Below are positions 1 through 10,539 of a DNA stretch of 64,000 nucleotides, one piece after another. A program made the position numbers and the translations under genes. Within the stretch, counting starts at the first letter, position 1. Every line of letters starts with the position of its first letter. The notes under the pieces are model-generated. The model had not been told where the DNA came from. It saw nothing but the letters and a program-made list of their open reading frames with translations, and did no database searches. Source of the stretch: Prauserella halophila (GTDB lineage: Bacteria > Actinomycetota > Actinomycetes > Mycobacteriales > Pseudonocardiaceae); assembly GCF_024171895.1 (NCBI RefSeq), contig NZ_JAMTCQ010000008.1, forward strand, positions 930,001-994,000, in the 5' to 3' direction.

Positions 1-879
1 CGACGCGCAGGTGGCGACCATGTCGCCGACACCCGCCAGACCCGCGAACGTCATCGGATCGGCGCCCAGCTTCGCGCCCAGTCGCGCCGTCTCGGCGAGT
101 CCGCGCGTGATCAGGGTCGCGACCGTGTTGGCGCCGAACCCCAGCCCCGCCGCGATGCCGCACGAGAGCGCGATGACGTTCTTGCAGGCGCCGGCGAGCT
201 CACTGCCGACGACGTCGGTGTTGGTGTACGGACGGAAGTACGACGTGAACGCCGCTTCCTGGACGGCGACCGCACGCTCGTGGTCGCCACACGCGAACAC
301 GCCCGCCGCGGGCTGGCCCGCAGCGATCTCCTTCGCCAGGTTCGGCCCCGCCACGACCACGACGGAGTCCTCCGGCACCCCGGCGACCTCGCCGATCACC
401 TCGCTCATGCGCTTGCGGGTGCCCAGCTCCACGCCTTTCGCCAGGCTCACGAGAATCGTGCCGGCGGGCAGCAGTTCCCGCCAGTGCCCCAGATTCGCGC
501 GCAGACTCTGGCTCGGCACGGCGAGCACGACGGCGTCCGCACCGTCGAGCGCCGTGGCCGCGTCCGACGTCGCGGTGAGGTTGTCCGGCAGCGTCACACC
601 GGGCAGGTAGCCGGAATTCGTGTGCTGCTCGGCGATCTCGGACGCGACCTCGGGCCTGCGTGCCCACATCCTGACGTCCCTGCCCGCGTCGGCGAGGATC
701 TTCGCGAAGGTAGTGCCCCACGAGCCGGAGCCGAGGACCGTCACGGTCCGCACCGTGCGCTCGGCCTCCCCGGACTCGGAACCGGCCGCGTCGGCTGTGC
801 CGGTCGCGTCGGTCGCGTCGGTCGCGTCGGTCGCGTCGGTCGCGTCGGTCGCGTCGGGACGGTGCGGGCGCTCAGGCAT
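1..879 (-). CDS. gpsA: Glycerol-3-phosphate dehydrogenase [NAD(P)+], C-terminus outside the window
   Basis: This gene makes sn-glycerol 3-phosphate from dihydroxyacetone phosphate for phospholipid synthesis in the cytosol. The first 293 codons are in the window and the 3' end runs off the left edge. The Rossmann motif [10 protein letters not shown] lies near residue 50, and downstream come the family segments [10 protein letters not shown] and the catalytic-lysine stretch [13 protein letters not shown]. The start ATG overlaps the plsC stop by 8 nt, so the two genes are co-transcribed with plsC first. The N-terminus is unusual: about 45 residues precede the Rossmann fold, including six Asp-Ala-Thr triplets encoded by a 9-bp tandem repeat. 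The family normally starts almost directly at the nucleotide-binding strand, so the extension is probably a disordered tail or a wrong start. Identity is secure; the start is less so. Confidence 0.93.
   Translation of the reverse strand, partial: MPERPHRPDATDATDATDATDATDATGTADAAGSESGEAERTVRTVTVLGSGSWGTTFAKILADAGRDVRMWARRPEVASEIAEQHTNSGYLPGVTLPDNLTATSDAATALDGADAVVLAVPSQSLRANLGHWRELLPAGTILVSLAKGVELGTRKRMSEVIGEVAGVPEDSVVVVAGPNLAKEIAAGQPAAGVFACGDHERAVAVQEAAFTSYFRPYTNTDVVGSELAGACKNVIALSCGIAAGLGFGANTVATLITRGLAETARLGAKLGADPMTFAGLAGVGDMVATCAS
802..855 (-). repeat. Six tandem 9-bp units inside gpsA
   Basis: Six identical copies of the unit GGTCGCGTC (plus strand) follow each other without interruption. 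On the coding strand they read as (Asp-Ala-Thr)6. Perfect identity suggests recent slippage expansion. Confidence 0.95.
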
Positions 880-1570
880 CGCTGTCGGCCTTCGCGGGCG
901 GCTCCTCACCACGAACGTCGGCCAGCAGGGTCGTGACCTCCGCCATGAGCAGATCGGTGACCTCACGCAGCACGTCGGGCGTCGGGGACTTCTCCCGGTA
1001 GGCACTCAGGTCCACCGGTTCCCCCACCGCATGGGTCACGGTCTTGCGCGGCAGGGGGCGGAACTTCTTCGTGTAGCCGTTGAGGACCTCCTGGGTGCCC
1101 CAGCGTGCACACGGGATCACCGGGACGTCGTTCTCCAGCGCCAGCCGGGCGACACCCGTCTGCGTCCGCTTCGGCCAGAACTCCGGGTCCTTCGTGATCG
1201 TGCCCTCCGGGTAGATCACGATGACCTTGCCCTCCTCCAGCGCCTGGTGCGCCGCCCTGAGGCTGTCGCCCGCCGAGGTCGTGCCGCGGGCCACGGGGAT
1301 CGAGCCCGCGCCGGTCATCATCCGGCCGAAGATCGGCACCCGCGCGAGGCTCGCCTTGGCCAGGAACCGCGGTACTCGTTTGGCCTGGTGCACGAACACC
1401 GCGTCGACCGCCGGGTCCAGGTGTGACACGTGGTTCATCACCAGCAGCACCGGACCGCTCCGGGGAATGCCCTCGAAGTTCCGGTACACCCGTTTGTTCA
1501 GGTACGCCAACGGGTAGAACAGCGCCGCCACGGCACCGACCCAGAAGCCGCCCTTCTCACGATCTGCCAA
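872..1570 (-). CDS. plsC: 1-acyl-sn-glycerol-3-phosphate acyltransferase (PlsC family)
   Basis: The 232-residue protein transfers an acyl chain to lysophosphatidate at the inner membrane face to make phosphatidate. The catalytic NHX4D box is seen as NHVSHLD near residue 40, the phosphate-binding motif as YPEGTITKD near residue 120, and a hydrophobic segment ([14 protein letters not shown]) lies at the N-terminus. I chose the TTG at 1568-1570 because GAGGAGGAG stands directly upstream at good spacing and the protein then begins just before the membrane segment. Longer in-frame extensions have no family character. It overlaps gpsA by 8 nt, so the pair forms one phospholipid-precursor operon, divergent from fbiD. 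Confidence 0.92.
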   Translation of the reverse strand: MADREKGGFWVGAVAALFYPLAYLNKRVYRNFEGIPRSGPVLLVMNHVSHLDPAVDAVFVHQAKRVPRFLAKASLARVPIFGRMMTGAGSIPVARGTTSAGDSLRAAHQALEEGKVIVIYPEGTITKDPEFWPKRTQTGVARLALENDVPVIPCARWGTQEVLNGYTKKFRPLPRKTVTHAVGEPVDLSAYREKSPTPDVLREVTDLLMAEVTTLLADVRGEEPPAKADSDA

Positions 1571-1645
1571 GACTCCTCCTCGTGCACGTCCACGCTTCGG
1601 CGCTCGATCCTCCCACAGGCGCCGGACCACGAGAGATGCGCGAAG

Positions 1646-2383
1646 ATGACCGCTGTGACCGTCACACTCCTCGTACCGATGAAGCCGCCGCACGTCGGCA
1701 AATCCCGGCTCCGCGGAGTACTGACCTCCCCCGGTGCACCCACCCGGCCCGACTCCGGCGGCTCCCCGGCGGCCGGGGAGCACACGTCGCTGGTGCTCGC
1801 GCTGGCCCTGGACACGGTCTCGGCCGCGCTCGACACGCCCGGCATCGACCGCGTGGTGGTCGTCACACGTGACGTCCACGCCCTCGCCCCGCTGGCCGAA
1901 CTGGGAGCCGACGTCGTCGACGACCGCGGCGCACCCGACCTGAACACCGCTCTGCACACCGCCGAACGTCTCGTACGCGGCGGTGTCCCCGACAGGCGAC
2001 CGGGACCGGGCCGGGAGAGCGACACCGTCGTCGGGGCGCTGCAGGCCGATCTGCCCGCGTTGCGCAGCACCGAGCTCGCCGCCGCACTCGCCGAGGCCGG
2101 CGGCGGGCGGGCGTTCGCCGCCGACCGCCACGGCACCGGCACGACCCTGTTGCTGTCCGCGCCCGGCCGGCCGCTCGCGCCGAGCTTCGGGCCCGGCTCC
2201 GCCGGTGTGCACGCCCGGTCGGGCGCCGTCGCCGTCACCGCCGCGGTGCCCTCGCTGCGTTCGGACGTCGACACCCCTTCCGACCTGCACCACACCCGCG
2301 CACTCGGCCTCGGCCCGGCCACCACCGCGCTGCTCCGGCGGACCGGTGCCGCACCCGCGGCGGCGCGCCGGCCGGAGGGTTGA
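1646..2383 (+). CDS. fbiD: Phosphoenolpyruvate (or 2-phospholactate) guanylyltransferase of F420 biosynthesis
   Basis: FbiD/CofC loads a three-carbon phosphate onto GTP, the first committed step of coenzyme F420 synthesis. The 245-residue sequence shows the family layout: an N-terminal nucleotide-binding segment ([15 protein letters not shown]), a central QADLPAL metal-binding motif, [11 protein letters not shown], then [15 protein letters not shown] and the C-terminal DVDTPSDL. It aligns segment by segment with my memory of M. tuberculosis Rv2983. The ATG at 1646 is used; ATG at 1679 is a shorter alternative. The middle carries a short insert ([15 protein letters not shown]) before the DLPAL motif. 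It is divergent from plsC and followed closely by ppk, the same order as in mycobacteria. Confidence 0.9.
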   Translation: MTAVTVTLLVPMKPPHVGKSRLRGVLTSPGAPTRPDSGGSPAAGEHTSLVLALALDTVSAALDTPGIDRVVVVTRDVHALAPLAELGADVVDDRGAPDLNTALHTAERLVRGGVPDRRPGPGRESDTVVGALQADLPALRSTELAAALAEAGGGRAFAADRHGTGTTLLLSAPGRPLAPSFGPGSAGVHARSGAVAVTAAVPSLRSDVDTPSDLHHTRALGLGPATTALLRRTGAAPAAARRPEG

Positions 2384-2421
2384 ACCCGGCCAGGCGGATC
2401 TGCCCACAGCGGCGGATATTG

Positions 2422-4647
2422 ATGGACAATGCGTCCGTGACCTACGACGAGAGCACCCCACCCGCTGCGAGCTCTCCGGGCGCGAGGCGGGTGACCACGG
2501 AGCCACCGCCGGAAGCGAACGTCACCGACGCCGCGAACCACGCCCTGCCCGCGGCTCTGCCCGCCGCAACCGCAACCGACCGCAGCCCCGACGAGCTGCC
2601 CGACAACCGGTACTTCAACCGCGAACTCTCGTGGCAGGACTTCAACGCGCGGGTCCTCGCACTGGCCGAGGACGAGTCCCAGCCACTGCTCGAGCGAACC
2701 AAGTTCCTCGCGATCTTCTCGTCCAATTTGGATGAGTTCTACATGGTGCGGGTGGCGGGCCTGAAGCGCCGCGACGAGACCGGCCTGTCCGTGCGCAGCG
2801 CGGACGGGCTCACGCCGCGGGAACAGATCGCGCACATCGCCAAGCGCAACCAGGAGCTCGTCCAACGGCACAACGCCGCCTTCGAGGAACAGGTGCGTCC
2901 CGGGCTGGCATCCGAGGACGTCCACATCGTGTCGTGGTCCGGTCTGGACGAGACGGACCACGAGCGCCTGTCGCGCTATTTCCGGGAGCAGATCTTCCCG
3001 GTGCTCACCCCGCTGGCCGTGGACCCGGCGCATCCGTTCCCGTACATCTCGGGGCTCTCGCTCAACCTCGCCGTGACGGTGCGCGATCCCGATGAAGGCA
3101 CCGAACGGTTCGCCAGGGTGAAGGTGCCGAACAACGTGCCGCGGCTGGTCCGCACCGAACCGGAACGCGACAGCCGAACCCGCACGTTCCTGCCCCTCGA
3201 GGAGCTGATCTCGGCGCATCTGGGTGAGCTGTTCTCCGGAATGGAGGTCATCGAGCATCACGCGTTCCGCGTGACCCGCAACGCGGACTTCGAAGTCGAG
3301 GAGGACCGCGACGAGGATCTGCTCCAGGCGCTCGAGCGCGAACTCGCACAGCGCCGGTTCGGCCCGCCGGTCCGGCTCGAGGTCTCGCAGGACATGAGCG
3401 AGCACATGCTCGAGCTGCTGTTGCGCGAGCTCGAGGTCGACCCGCGGGACGTCGTCGAGGTTCCGGGACTGCTGGACCTCTCGTGCCTGACCCAGCTGCT
3501 GTCGCTGGACCGGCAGGAGCTCAAGGACCGCCCCTTCGTCCCGGCGACGCCACCCGCGTTCGGTGAACGGGAAACGCCCAAGAGCGTGTTCTCCACGCTG
3601 CGCGACGGGGACGTGCTCGTGCACCACCCGTACGACTCGTTCTCCACGAGTGTGCAGCGCTTCATCGAGCAGGCGGCCGCCGACGACAAGGTACTGGCGA
3701 TCAAGCAGACGCTCTATCGCACCTCGGGCGACTCACCGATCGTCGACGCGCTCGTCGACGCCGCCGAGGCGGGCAAACAGGTCGTCGCGCTCGTGGAGAT
3801 CAAGGCACGCTTCGACGAACAGGCCAACATCACGTGGGCGCGCACCCTCGAACGTTCGGGTGTGCACGTGGTCTACGGGCTGGTCGGCCTCAAGACGCAC
3901 TGCAAGGTCTCCCTGGTCGTGCGGCAGGAAGGTACGACGATCCGCCGCTACTGCCACCTCGGCACGGGCAACTACAACCCGAAGACCGCGCGCCACTACG
4001 AGGATCTCGGCCTGCTCACGGCGGATCCGGCGATCGGGGCCGACCTGACGGACCTGTTCAACGTCCTCACCGGGTACTCGCACCAGGCGACCTACCGCAA
4101 CCTCCTCACCTCGCCGAGCGGCATCCGGCGCGGCATTCTCGACCACGTCACCCGGGAGATCGAGCTCGCACGGCAGGGCCACGAGGCCGGTATCCGCGTC
4201 AAATGCAACGCGCTCGTCGACGAGCAGGTCGTCGACGGGTTGTATCGCGCGTCCCAGGCCGGCGTCCCCGTCGAGATCATCGTGCGCGGTATCTGCACGC
4301 TCAAGCCCGGCGTGCCGGGACTGAGCGAGAACATCACCGTCCGCTCGATCCTCGGCCGGTTCCTCGAGCACTCGCGGATCTTCCACTTCCGCGCGAGCGG
4401 GGCATACTGGATCGGCAGCGCCGACATGATGCACCGCAACCTCGACCGTCGCATCGAGGCGCTCGTTCAGGTCCACAATCCGAAACTGACCGCGGAACTG
4501 GACGAGATCCTCAGCTCCACGATGGACCGGCACACCCGGTGCTGGATCCTCACCTCGACGGGAGAGTGGCAACCGTCCCCTGCGAACTCGTCCGAGGTCC
4601 GCGACCATCAACTCGAAACGCTACGCAAGCACGGAGCAACAGGGTGA
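2422..4647 (+). CDS. ppk1: Polyphosphate kinase 1
   Basis: PPK1 reversibly transfers the gamma phosphate of ATP onto polyphosphate chains. The 741-residue protein has the N-terminal domain beginning at [16 protein letters not shown], the head domain, and two phospholipase-D-like C-terminal domains. The autophosphorylated histidine is in GLKTHCKV (about residue 493), and the second conserved histidine is in [11 protein letters not shown] (about residue 671). [12 protein letters not shown] and LFNVLTGY are also family hallmarks. I took ATG 2422; GTG 2437 is possible. About 55 poorly conserved residues precede the first domain. The stop overlaps the GTG of mutT1 by 4 nt, so the two are translationally coupled. 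Confidence 0.95.
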   Translation: MDNASVTYDESTPPAASSPGARRVTTEPPPEANVTDAANHALPAALPAATATDRSPDELPDNRYFNRELSWQDFNARVLALAEDESQPLLERTKFLAIFSSNLDEFYMVRVAGLKRRDETGLSVRSADGLTPREQIAHIAKRNQELVQRHNAAFEEQVRPGLASEDVHIVSWSGLDETDHERLSRYFREQIFPVLTPLAVDPAHPFPYISGLSLNLAVTVRDPDEGTERFARVKVPNNVPRLVRTEPERDSRTRTFLPLEELISAHLGELFSGMEVIEHHAFRVTRNADFEVEEDRDEDLLQALERELAQRRFGPPVRLEVSQDMSEHMLELLLRELEVDPRDVVEVPGLLDLSCLTQLLSLDRQELKDRPFVPATPPAFGERETPKSVFSTLRDGDVLVHHPYDSFSTSVQRFIEQAAADDKVLAIKQTLYRTSGDSPIVDALVDAAEAGKQVVALVEIKARFDEQANITWARTLERSGVHVVYGLVGLKTHCKVSLVVRQEGTTIRRYCHLGTGNYNPKTARHYEDLGLLTADPAIGADLTDLFNVLTGYSHQATYRNLLTSPSGIRRGILDHVTREIELARQGHEAGIRVKCNALVDEQVVDGLYRASQAGVPVEIIVRGICTLKPGVPGLSENITVRSILGRFLEHSRIFHFRASGAYWIGSADMMHRNLDRRIEALVQVHNPKLTAELDEILSSTMDRHTRCWILTSTGEWQPSPANSSEVRDHQLETLRKHGATG

Positions 4648-5591
4648 GCATTACCACCGACGCCGCCGATCACATCGTCGCCCGGGCTGCGGGCGCGGTG
4701 CTCTGGCGCCCGGCCGCAAGCGGGAACCCGGGCGTCGACATCGCGGTCGTCCACCGGCCACGCTACGACGACTGGTCGCTGCCGAAGGGGCATCTCGATC
4801 CGGGCGAAACCGCACCGGTCGCAGCGCTGCGGGAACTTCGGGAGGAAACCGGCTTCACCGCCGTCCTCGGTGCATTCCTGAAACGCGTGGAATACCGCAT
4901 CGCCCGCGGCACGAAAGCCGTGGACTACTTCACCGCACGCGCCGGAAACGGTGCATTCGACCCCAATGAGGAGGTCGACGAGCTGCGCTGGACCACGCCG
5001 GACGACGCCGTCCGGCTGTTGTCCTACGACTCGGATGCCGCCGTCGTCGAGCAGTTCGGCGCCCTGCCGCAGCAGGTCACGTCGATGCTGCTCGTGCGGC
5101 ACGCCAAGGCGGGCAAACGCGAATCCTGGACGGGGGACGACGATCTGCGGCCGCTGAGCGACGCGGGCGAACGCCAGGCGAGTGCTCTGCGGCCGGTACT
5201 GCAAGCATTCGGACCCGACCGGGTCATCACCGCTCCCCTACTGCGCTGTGTGCAGACGGTGCAGGGCGTCGCGGACGACCTCGGCACCGAGGTGCGGCAC
5301 GATCACGCGTTGTCCGAGCGCACCTTCGCGGCGGATCCGGACCGCGCGGTACGGCGCATCGTCGAGCTCGGCCTCAGCGGCGGTACTCCGGTGGTGTGCA
5401 GCCAGGGCGGCGTGATCCCGCACGTGGTCGCCACGCTCGCCGACCGCGGCGGCATCACGTTGCCGCCTGCCACGCCGAACGGTGTGCCGGCGAAGAAGGG
5501 CTCGGTGTGGCAACTCTCGTTCGACCGAGTCGGACGTCTCGTCGCGGCGGGCTACCTGCCGAACGCGCTGGCCGCACCGCTCGGCGTGTAG
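4644..5591 (+). CDS. mutT1: MutT1: Nudix hydrolase fused to a histidine phosphatase domain
   Basis: The 315-residue protein joins two domains. Residues about 10-140 form a Nudix domain with the box GX5EX7REX2EEXGF starting at GHLDPGE. Residues about 148-310 form a histidine phosphatase (phosphoglycerate-mutase-like) domain beginning LLVRHAKAG. The same fusion is known from mycobacterial MutT1, which hydrolyses 8-oxo-dGTP and diadenosine polyphosphates. The GTG start at 4644 overlaps the ppk stop in a GTGA junction, which decides the start. Pairing with polyphosphate kinase suggests linked nucleotide/phosphate housekeeping (inference). A strong hairpin follows. Confidence 0.92.
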   Translation: MSITTDAADHIVARAAGAVLWRPAASGNPGVDIAVVHRPRYDDWSLPKGHLDPGETAPVAALRELREETGFTAVLGAFLKRVEYRIARGTKAVDYFTARAGNGAFDPNEEVDELRWTTPDDAVRLLSYDSDAAVVEQFGALPQQVTSMLLVRHAKAGKRESWTGDDDLRPLSDAGERQASALRPVLQAFGPDRVITAPLLRCVQTVQGVADDLGTEVRHDHALSERTFAADPDRAVRRIVELGLSGGTPVVCSQGGVIPHVVATLADRGGITLPPATPNGVPAKKGSVWQLSFDRVGRLVAAGYLPNALAAPLGV

Positions 5592-5614
5592 CGACCGGTA
5601 CACCCGGCCCCGAA

Positions 5615-5661
5615 CGCGGACGGGCCCCGCACCGCCGACTGCGGTGCGGGGCCCGTCCGCG
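5615..5661. terminator. Bidirectional hairpin terminator between mutT1 and hupB
   Basis: Arms 5615-5635 and 5641-5661 are 21-nt perfect inverted copies around a 5-nt loop. No long T-run follows, as is common in high-GC actinobacteria. It sits between two convergent genes and would serve both. Confidence 0.85.
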
Positions 5662-5701
5662 TGTGACGTCCGGCGCCACAGGTGTCGACCGGTGGGCCGG
5701 T

Positions 5702-6646
5702 TCACTTCTTCTTCGTGGCCGTCTTCTTCGCCGTCGACGCCGTGGCGGTGGTCTTGGCCGGCGTGGCTGCCGCCTTGGTCGTCTTGGCCGAGGACTTCGG
5801 TGCCGCCTTGGCGGTGCTCTTGGCCGTCGTGCTCTTGGCCGTCGTGCTCTTCGACGCCGTGGACTTGGCTGCGGTCTTCGGGGCAGTCTTGCCGGCCGAG
5901 GACGTCTTGGCGGCCGTCGACGTCTTGGCGGTCGAGGACTTCGCCGCCGTCTTCGGCGCAGCCTTGGTGGTGCTCTTCGCCGTGGCCGCGGTGCTCTTGG
6001 CGGCCGTCGACTTGCTCGCCGTCGACTTCGCCGCCGTGCTCTTGGCGGCGGTGCTCTTCGACGTCGTGCTCTTGGCGGCCGTGCTCTTCGAGGCCGTGGA
6101 CTTGGCGGCCGTGGACTTGGCAGCCGTAGTCTTGGCGGCCATCTTCGGGGCAGCCTTGCCGGCCGAGGACGTCTTGGTGGCCGAGGACTTCGCCGCCGTC
6201 GACGTCGTCGCGGTCTTCGGAGCCGACTTCGTGGCCGTGGCGCGGGTCGCGGTCGTCGCGCGCGAACGGGTCGTCGTGCTGCGCGTGGACGACGCGGCGG
6301 ACGAGGCCGTGGTGCCGCGGGCGGTGGTGCCCGACACCGGCTTGGCCTTCGTGGCCTTCGGCAGCTTCTTCGTGCCGCTCACCACATCCTTGAAGGTGGT
6401 GCCCGCACGGAAGGCCGGGACGTTGGTCTTCTTGACGCGGACGGTCTCGCCGGTGCGCGGGTTCCGTGCGGTGCGGGCGGCGCGGGCGCGCTTCTCGAAC
6501 ACACCGAAGCCGGTGATGTTCACCTTTTCGCCCTTGTTGACCGTCCGAATGATGATGTCGACAAGATTGTCGACGGCTTGCGTGGCGACCTTCTTGTCGC
6601 CCAGGCGCTCGCCGAGCGCCTCGATGAGTTGGGCCTTGTTGGCCAT
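5702..6646 (-). CDS. hupB: HU-family nucleoid protein with a very long Lys/Ala/Thr/Ser tail
   Basis: Residues 1 to about 92 are a complete HU domain ([19 protein letters not shown] at the start, [13 protein letters not shown] on the DNA-binding arm, [14 protein letters not shown] at the end). The remaining 220 residues are low complexity, built from repeated AAKST and ASKST modules like the DNA-binding and aggregating tail of mycobacterial HupB. At 314 residues it is about 100 longer than I recall for M. tuberculosis HupB. The start is fixed by GGAGG 8 nt before the ATG. Its role is nucleoid compaction. The tail is likely a target for acetylation or methylation, as reported for HupB (inference here). 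Confidence 0.95.
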   Translation of the reverse strand: MANKAQLIEALGERLGDKKVATQAVDNLVDIIIRTVNKGEKVNITGFGVFEKRARAARTARNPRTGETVRVKKTNVPAFRAGTTFKDVVSGTKKLPKATKAKPVSGTTARGTTASSAASSTRSTTTRSRATTATRATATKSAPKTATTSTAAKSSATKTSSAGKAAPKMAAKTTAAKSTAAKSTASKSTAAKSTTSKSTAAKSTAAKSTASKSTAAKSTAATAKSTTKAAPKTAAKSSTAKTSTAAKTSSAGKTAPKTAAKSTASKSTTAKSTTAKSTAKAAPKSSAKTTKAAATPAKTTATASTAKKTATKKK

Positions 6647-6896
6647 TCCAGTCCTCCAGGAAGAACTACGTGTTACCCGGCCACACCGGCCGACATGGGG
6701 CATACGGTATTACCTACGCAGCACAATTTCCAAACGGCACGCGGGTTTTCCCTTGCCGGATGGACGATCCCGCCGATGAGCGACGATCGAATCCGGCCGG
6801 TGCGAGCGTGCGTCCGGTGTCGGATGCCGGCCGGTGGGCCGGGCCGGATTCCCTTACTGAACAGGGAATCTTCGCGGTTCTCAGGAGGCAGGCGGC

Positions 6897-7502
6897 CTAC
6901 TGTGACTGTGCCGCCGGCAGCGTGACGGGCTTGTGGCCGGGACGATTGCGTTCGAACTCGGCGATGTCGCCGGAGTGGCGCAGTGTCAGCGCGATGTCGT
7001 CGAGCCCTTCCGTCAGCCGCCAGCGCGTGTACTCGTCGATCTCGAAGGGCGCGCTGAAGTCCTTGGCCCGCACGGTCTTGCTCGTAAGGTCCACAGTGAC
7101 CTCGGTGCCGGGATCGTTCTCCAGGATCTTCCACAGCAGCTCGACGTCGTCCTGCCCGCACTCCGCGGCCACGAGGCCCTGCTTACCCGCGTTACCGCGG
7201 AAGATGTCGGCGAAGCGGGACGAGATGACCACGCGGAAGCCGTAGTTCATCAGCGCCCACACCGCGTGCTCACGCGAGGAGCCGGTGCCGAAGTCCGGCC
7301 CGGCGACGAGCACGGAGCCACGGTCGAACGGCTCGATGTTGAGCACGAACTGCTCGTCACCGCGCCAGGCGGCGAACAGGCCGTCCTCGAAGCCGGTGCG
7401 GCTCACACGCTTGAGGTAGACGGCGGGGATGATCTGGTCGGTGTCCACGTTGGACCTGCGCAGCGGCACGCCGATGCCGGTGTGCTCGGTGATCGGTTCC
7501 AT
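6897..7502 (-). CDS. leuD: 3-isopropylmalate dehydratase small subunit
   Basis: LeuD is the swivelling subunit of isopropylmalate isomerase and works with LeuC on 2- to 3-isopropylmalate conversion in leucine synthesis. The 201-residue protein starts with [20 protein letters not shown] and contains the substrate-loop signature [17 protein letters not shown]. Length and motifs are normal. It lies 72 nt downstream of leuC on the same strand and is transcribed with it. The short spacer carries a 14-bp tandem repeat. Confidence 0.96.
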   Translation of the reverse strand: MEPITEHTGIGVPLRRSNVDTDQIIPAVYLKRVSRTGFEDGLFAAWRGDEQFVLNIEPFDRGSVLVAGPDFGTGSSREHAVWALMNYGFRVVISSRFADIFRGNAGKQGLVAAECGQDDVELLWKILENDPGTEVTVDLTSKTVRAKDFSAPFEIDEYTRWRLTEGLDDIALTLRHSGDIAEFERNRPGHKPVTLPAAQSQ

Positions 7503-7517
7503 GAGGGGCTACTTCCG

Positions 7518-7557
7518 TTGTGCGATCGGGCTTGTGCGATCGGGCTTGTGCGATCGG
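7518..7557. repeat. Nearly three copies of a 14-bp tandem repeat in the leuC-leuD spacer
   Basis: Units at 7518-7531, 7532-7545 and 7546-7557 share TTGTGCGATCGGGC (last copy partial). The period is not a multiple of three and the repeat lies between the leuC stop and leuD start, so it is non-coding. Each unit carries a CGATCG palindrome. Confidence 0.9.
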
Positions 7558-7574
7558 TGTGAAGCGGGTGCGGG

Positions 7575-8987
<1,413 letters not shown>

Positions 8988-9055
8988 CAGGGCTCCTCCA
9001 TTTGAGTGTCGCTGGGAACTGTGGTGGGTCGGCCGGGCTGTGAGCTCCCGGACTG

Positions 9056-9086
9056 TCCCAAATTCTGGACTTCCCAGACTTCGGGA
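9056..9086. promoter_or_regulatory. Dyad operator between leuCD and the IclR gene
   Basis: TCTGG at 9064-9068 mirrors CCAGA at 9074-9078, and TCCC at 9056-9059 mirrors GGGA at 9083-9086. Both pairs have the same centre at 9071, and 11 of 15 positions pair overall. The position between two divergent genes fits an IclR dimer site controlling both. Confidence 0.65.
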
Positions 9087-9101
9087 TTGTAGTATCGCTG
9101 T

Positions 9102-9821
9102 GTGGGACAGCATAACTCTGAAGCTCAGCAGAGCGGTATCGGTGTCTTGGACAAGGCGATCGCCGTCTTGCACGCAGCGGCGGGACAGCCGTGCGGATTG
9201 GCGGAGTTGTGCTCCGAGACGGGGTTGCCGCGGGCGACGGCACACCGATTGGCGGTGGGGCTCGAGGTGCACCGGTTGTTGCGACGTGGCCCGGACGGCC
9301 GGTGGCGGCCCGGTGCGGCACTGGCGGAACTGTCCGGCGGCACGGCGGATCCGTTGCTCGATGCGGCGGCTGTCGTGTTGCCCAAACTGCGGGACATCAC
9401 GGGCGAGAGCGTGCAGGTGTACCGCCGGGACGGGGTGCAACGGGTGTGCGTGGCCTCGGCGGAGCCGCCGAGTGGGTTGCGGGACACGGTGCCGGTGGGG
9501 TCGCGACTGCCGATGACGGCGGGATCCGGGGCGAAGGTGCTGACGGCGTGGGCCGACGCCCACACCCAGCAGGCGATTCTCGCCGAGGCGGTGTTCGGGG
9601 AGCGGACGCTGCTGGAGGTGCGGCGTCGTGGCTGGGCGCAGAGTGTGGCCGAGCGGGAGCCGGGGGTGGCGAGTGTGTCGGCGCCGGTGCGTGATTCGGC
9701 GGGGGCGATCGTGGCGGCGGTGTCGGTGTCGGGTCCGGTGGACCGCATCGGCCGCAAACCGGGCGCCCGCTGGGCGAGCGACCTCCTGGACGCCGCGGAA
9801 TCCCTCCAGGAACGCCTCTGA
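9102..9821 (+). CDS. IclR-family regulator next to leuCD (NdgR/LtbR type)
   Basis: The 239-residue protein has an N-terminal winged helix (residues about 10-70, with [20 protein letters not shown] as its recognition region) and a C-terminal IclR effector domain ending in [22 protein letters not shown]. IclR proteins divergent from leuCD are known in Streptomyces (NdgR) and Corynebacterium (LtbR), where they control leucine genes. The position here is identical, so control of leuCD and of itself is the expected role. The GTG at 9102 lies just right of the dyad at 9056-9086. Effector identity cannot be read from the sequence. Confidence 0.9.
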   Translation: MGQHNSEAQQSGIGVLDKAIAVLHAAAGQPCGLAELCSETGLPRATAHRLAVGLEVHRLLRRGPDGRWRPGAALAELSGGTADPLLDAAAVVLPKLRDITGESVQVYRRDGVQRVCVASAEPPSGLRDTVPVGSRLPMTAGSGAKVLTAWADAHTQQAILAEAVFGERTLLEVRRRGWAQSVAEREPGVASVSAPVRDSAGAIVAAVSVSGPVDRIGRKPGARWASDLLDAAESLQERL

Positions 9822-10108
9822 CCCGAAACCCGCCTACCTCTCCCTGGCCCGCCTCCTCCGGGAAACACGAGGCAACACCCACACCCAAACCAACGACGCC
9901 CCGGAACCGGCACCAGCCGAACGAGCGCCAGCGAGTAACGGCGCCAACAAACCCGCCCACGCCCCCTCCCCAACCAGGCCGGCGAGCACGGCCGGAACCA
10001 CCCACCCGACGCAACACGCGAACGGCACGCAACCACAGGCAGGGGGTCCGGGGGCGGAGCCCGCCGGGCTGGGGGTGTGGGGGCTGCGCCCCCACTAGGC
10101 ACAACGAG
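9822..10108. other. Gene-free stretch after the IclR gene
   Basis: No open frame here has a plausible product. The stretch is C-rich on the plus strand and ends with a short hairpin (GGGGGCTGCGCCCCC, about 10079-10094) of the kind often seen after actinobacterial genes, which may terminate the IclR transcript. Confidence 0.6.
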
Positions 10109-10145
10109 AAAAACCCTATCTGCGCTTTCCGCAGATAGGGTTTTT
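10109..10145. terminator. Bidirectional intrinsic terminator downstream of the tRNA pair
   Basis: Arms 10109-10124 and 10130-10145 pair perfectly (AAAAACCCTATCTGCG with its complement) around a 5-nt loop. The stem begins and ends in A/T runs, so a U-tract is present on either strand. It ends the tRNA transcript on the minus strand. Confidence 0.92.
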
Positions 10146-10158
10146 CTACTTTTTCGAG

Positions 10159-10231
10159 TACCCCCGATGGGATTCGAACCCACGCTACCGGCGTGAGAGG
10201 CCGGCGTCCTAGGCCGCTAGACGACGGGGGC
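10159..10231 (-). tRNA. tRNA-Glu (anticodon CTC)
   Basis: The minus strand gives a 73-nt cloverleaf. The acceptor stem starts GCCCCCG, the anticodon stem-loop is CCGGC-CTCTCAC-GCCGG with anticodon CTC, and the T arm is GTGGGTTCGAATCCCAT. CCA is not encoded. It lies 54 nt from tRNA-Gln in the same direction and shares the terminator at 10109-10145. Confidence 0.95.
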
Positions 10232-10285
10232 TTGCTTCTTTTGTGTTGGAAGAGAACTTACCAGATCGGTTTGCTCTCTCCGCAG

Positions 10286-10357
10286 CTGGGGTACCAGGAC
10301 TCGAACCTAGACTAACTGAACCAGAATCAGCCGTGCTGCCGATTACACCATACCCCA
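10286..10357 (-). tRNA. tRNA-Gln (anticodon CTG)
   Basis: The minus strand folds as a 72-nt tRNA. The acceptor stem TGGGGTA pairs with TACCCCA, the anticodon loop TTCTGGT gives CTG, and the T arm is CTAGGTTCGAGTCCTGG. In actinobacteria this tRNA is first charged with glutamate by GltX and then amidated by GatCAB. Both of those are also encoded in this window. Confidence 0.95.
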
Positions 10358-10539
10358 ACGGACACTTCGCTCGGGTTCACCGGAGTACGTCCGTTCCCCG
10401 GTGCGCTTCCCAGCTCCGTATCGCGTTGTTGGAGAAAGCATAGACCACGCACTGTGGCCGCGTGCAGCCGGGGTCCCTCTCGCACGCAGCGAACCCCGGC
10501 GGTCCCCGTTGTCGCTGGTCCTCCGGCCCGGTGCGGCGC

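Noticed and set aside
200..721. Long Arg-rich minus-strand frame within gpsA
   Set aside because: It is a shifted reading of gpsA; the correct frame shows the GSGSWG motif and the catalytic lysine segment.
5615..6650. Long plus-strand frames opposite hupB rich in Val/Leu/Arg
   Set aside because: They mirror the Lys/Ala repeats of the real HU gene on the other strand and have no family features.
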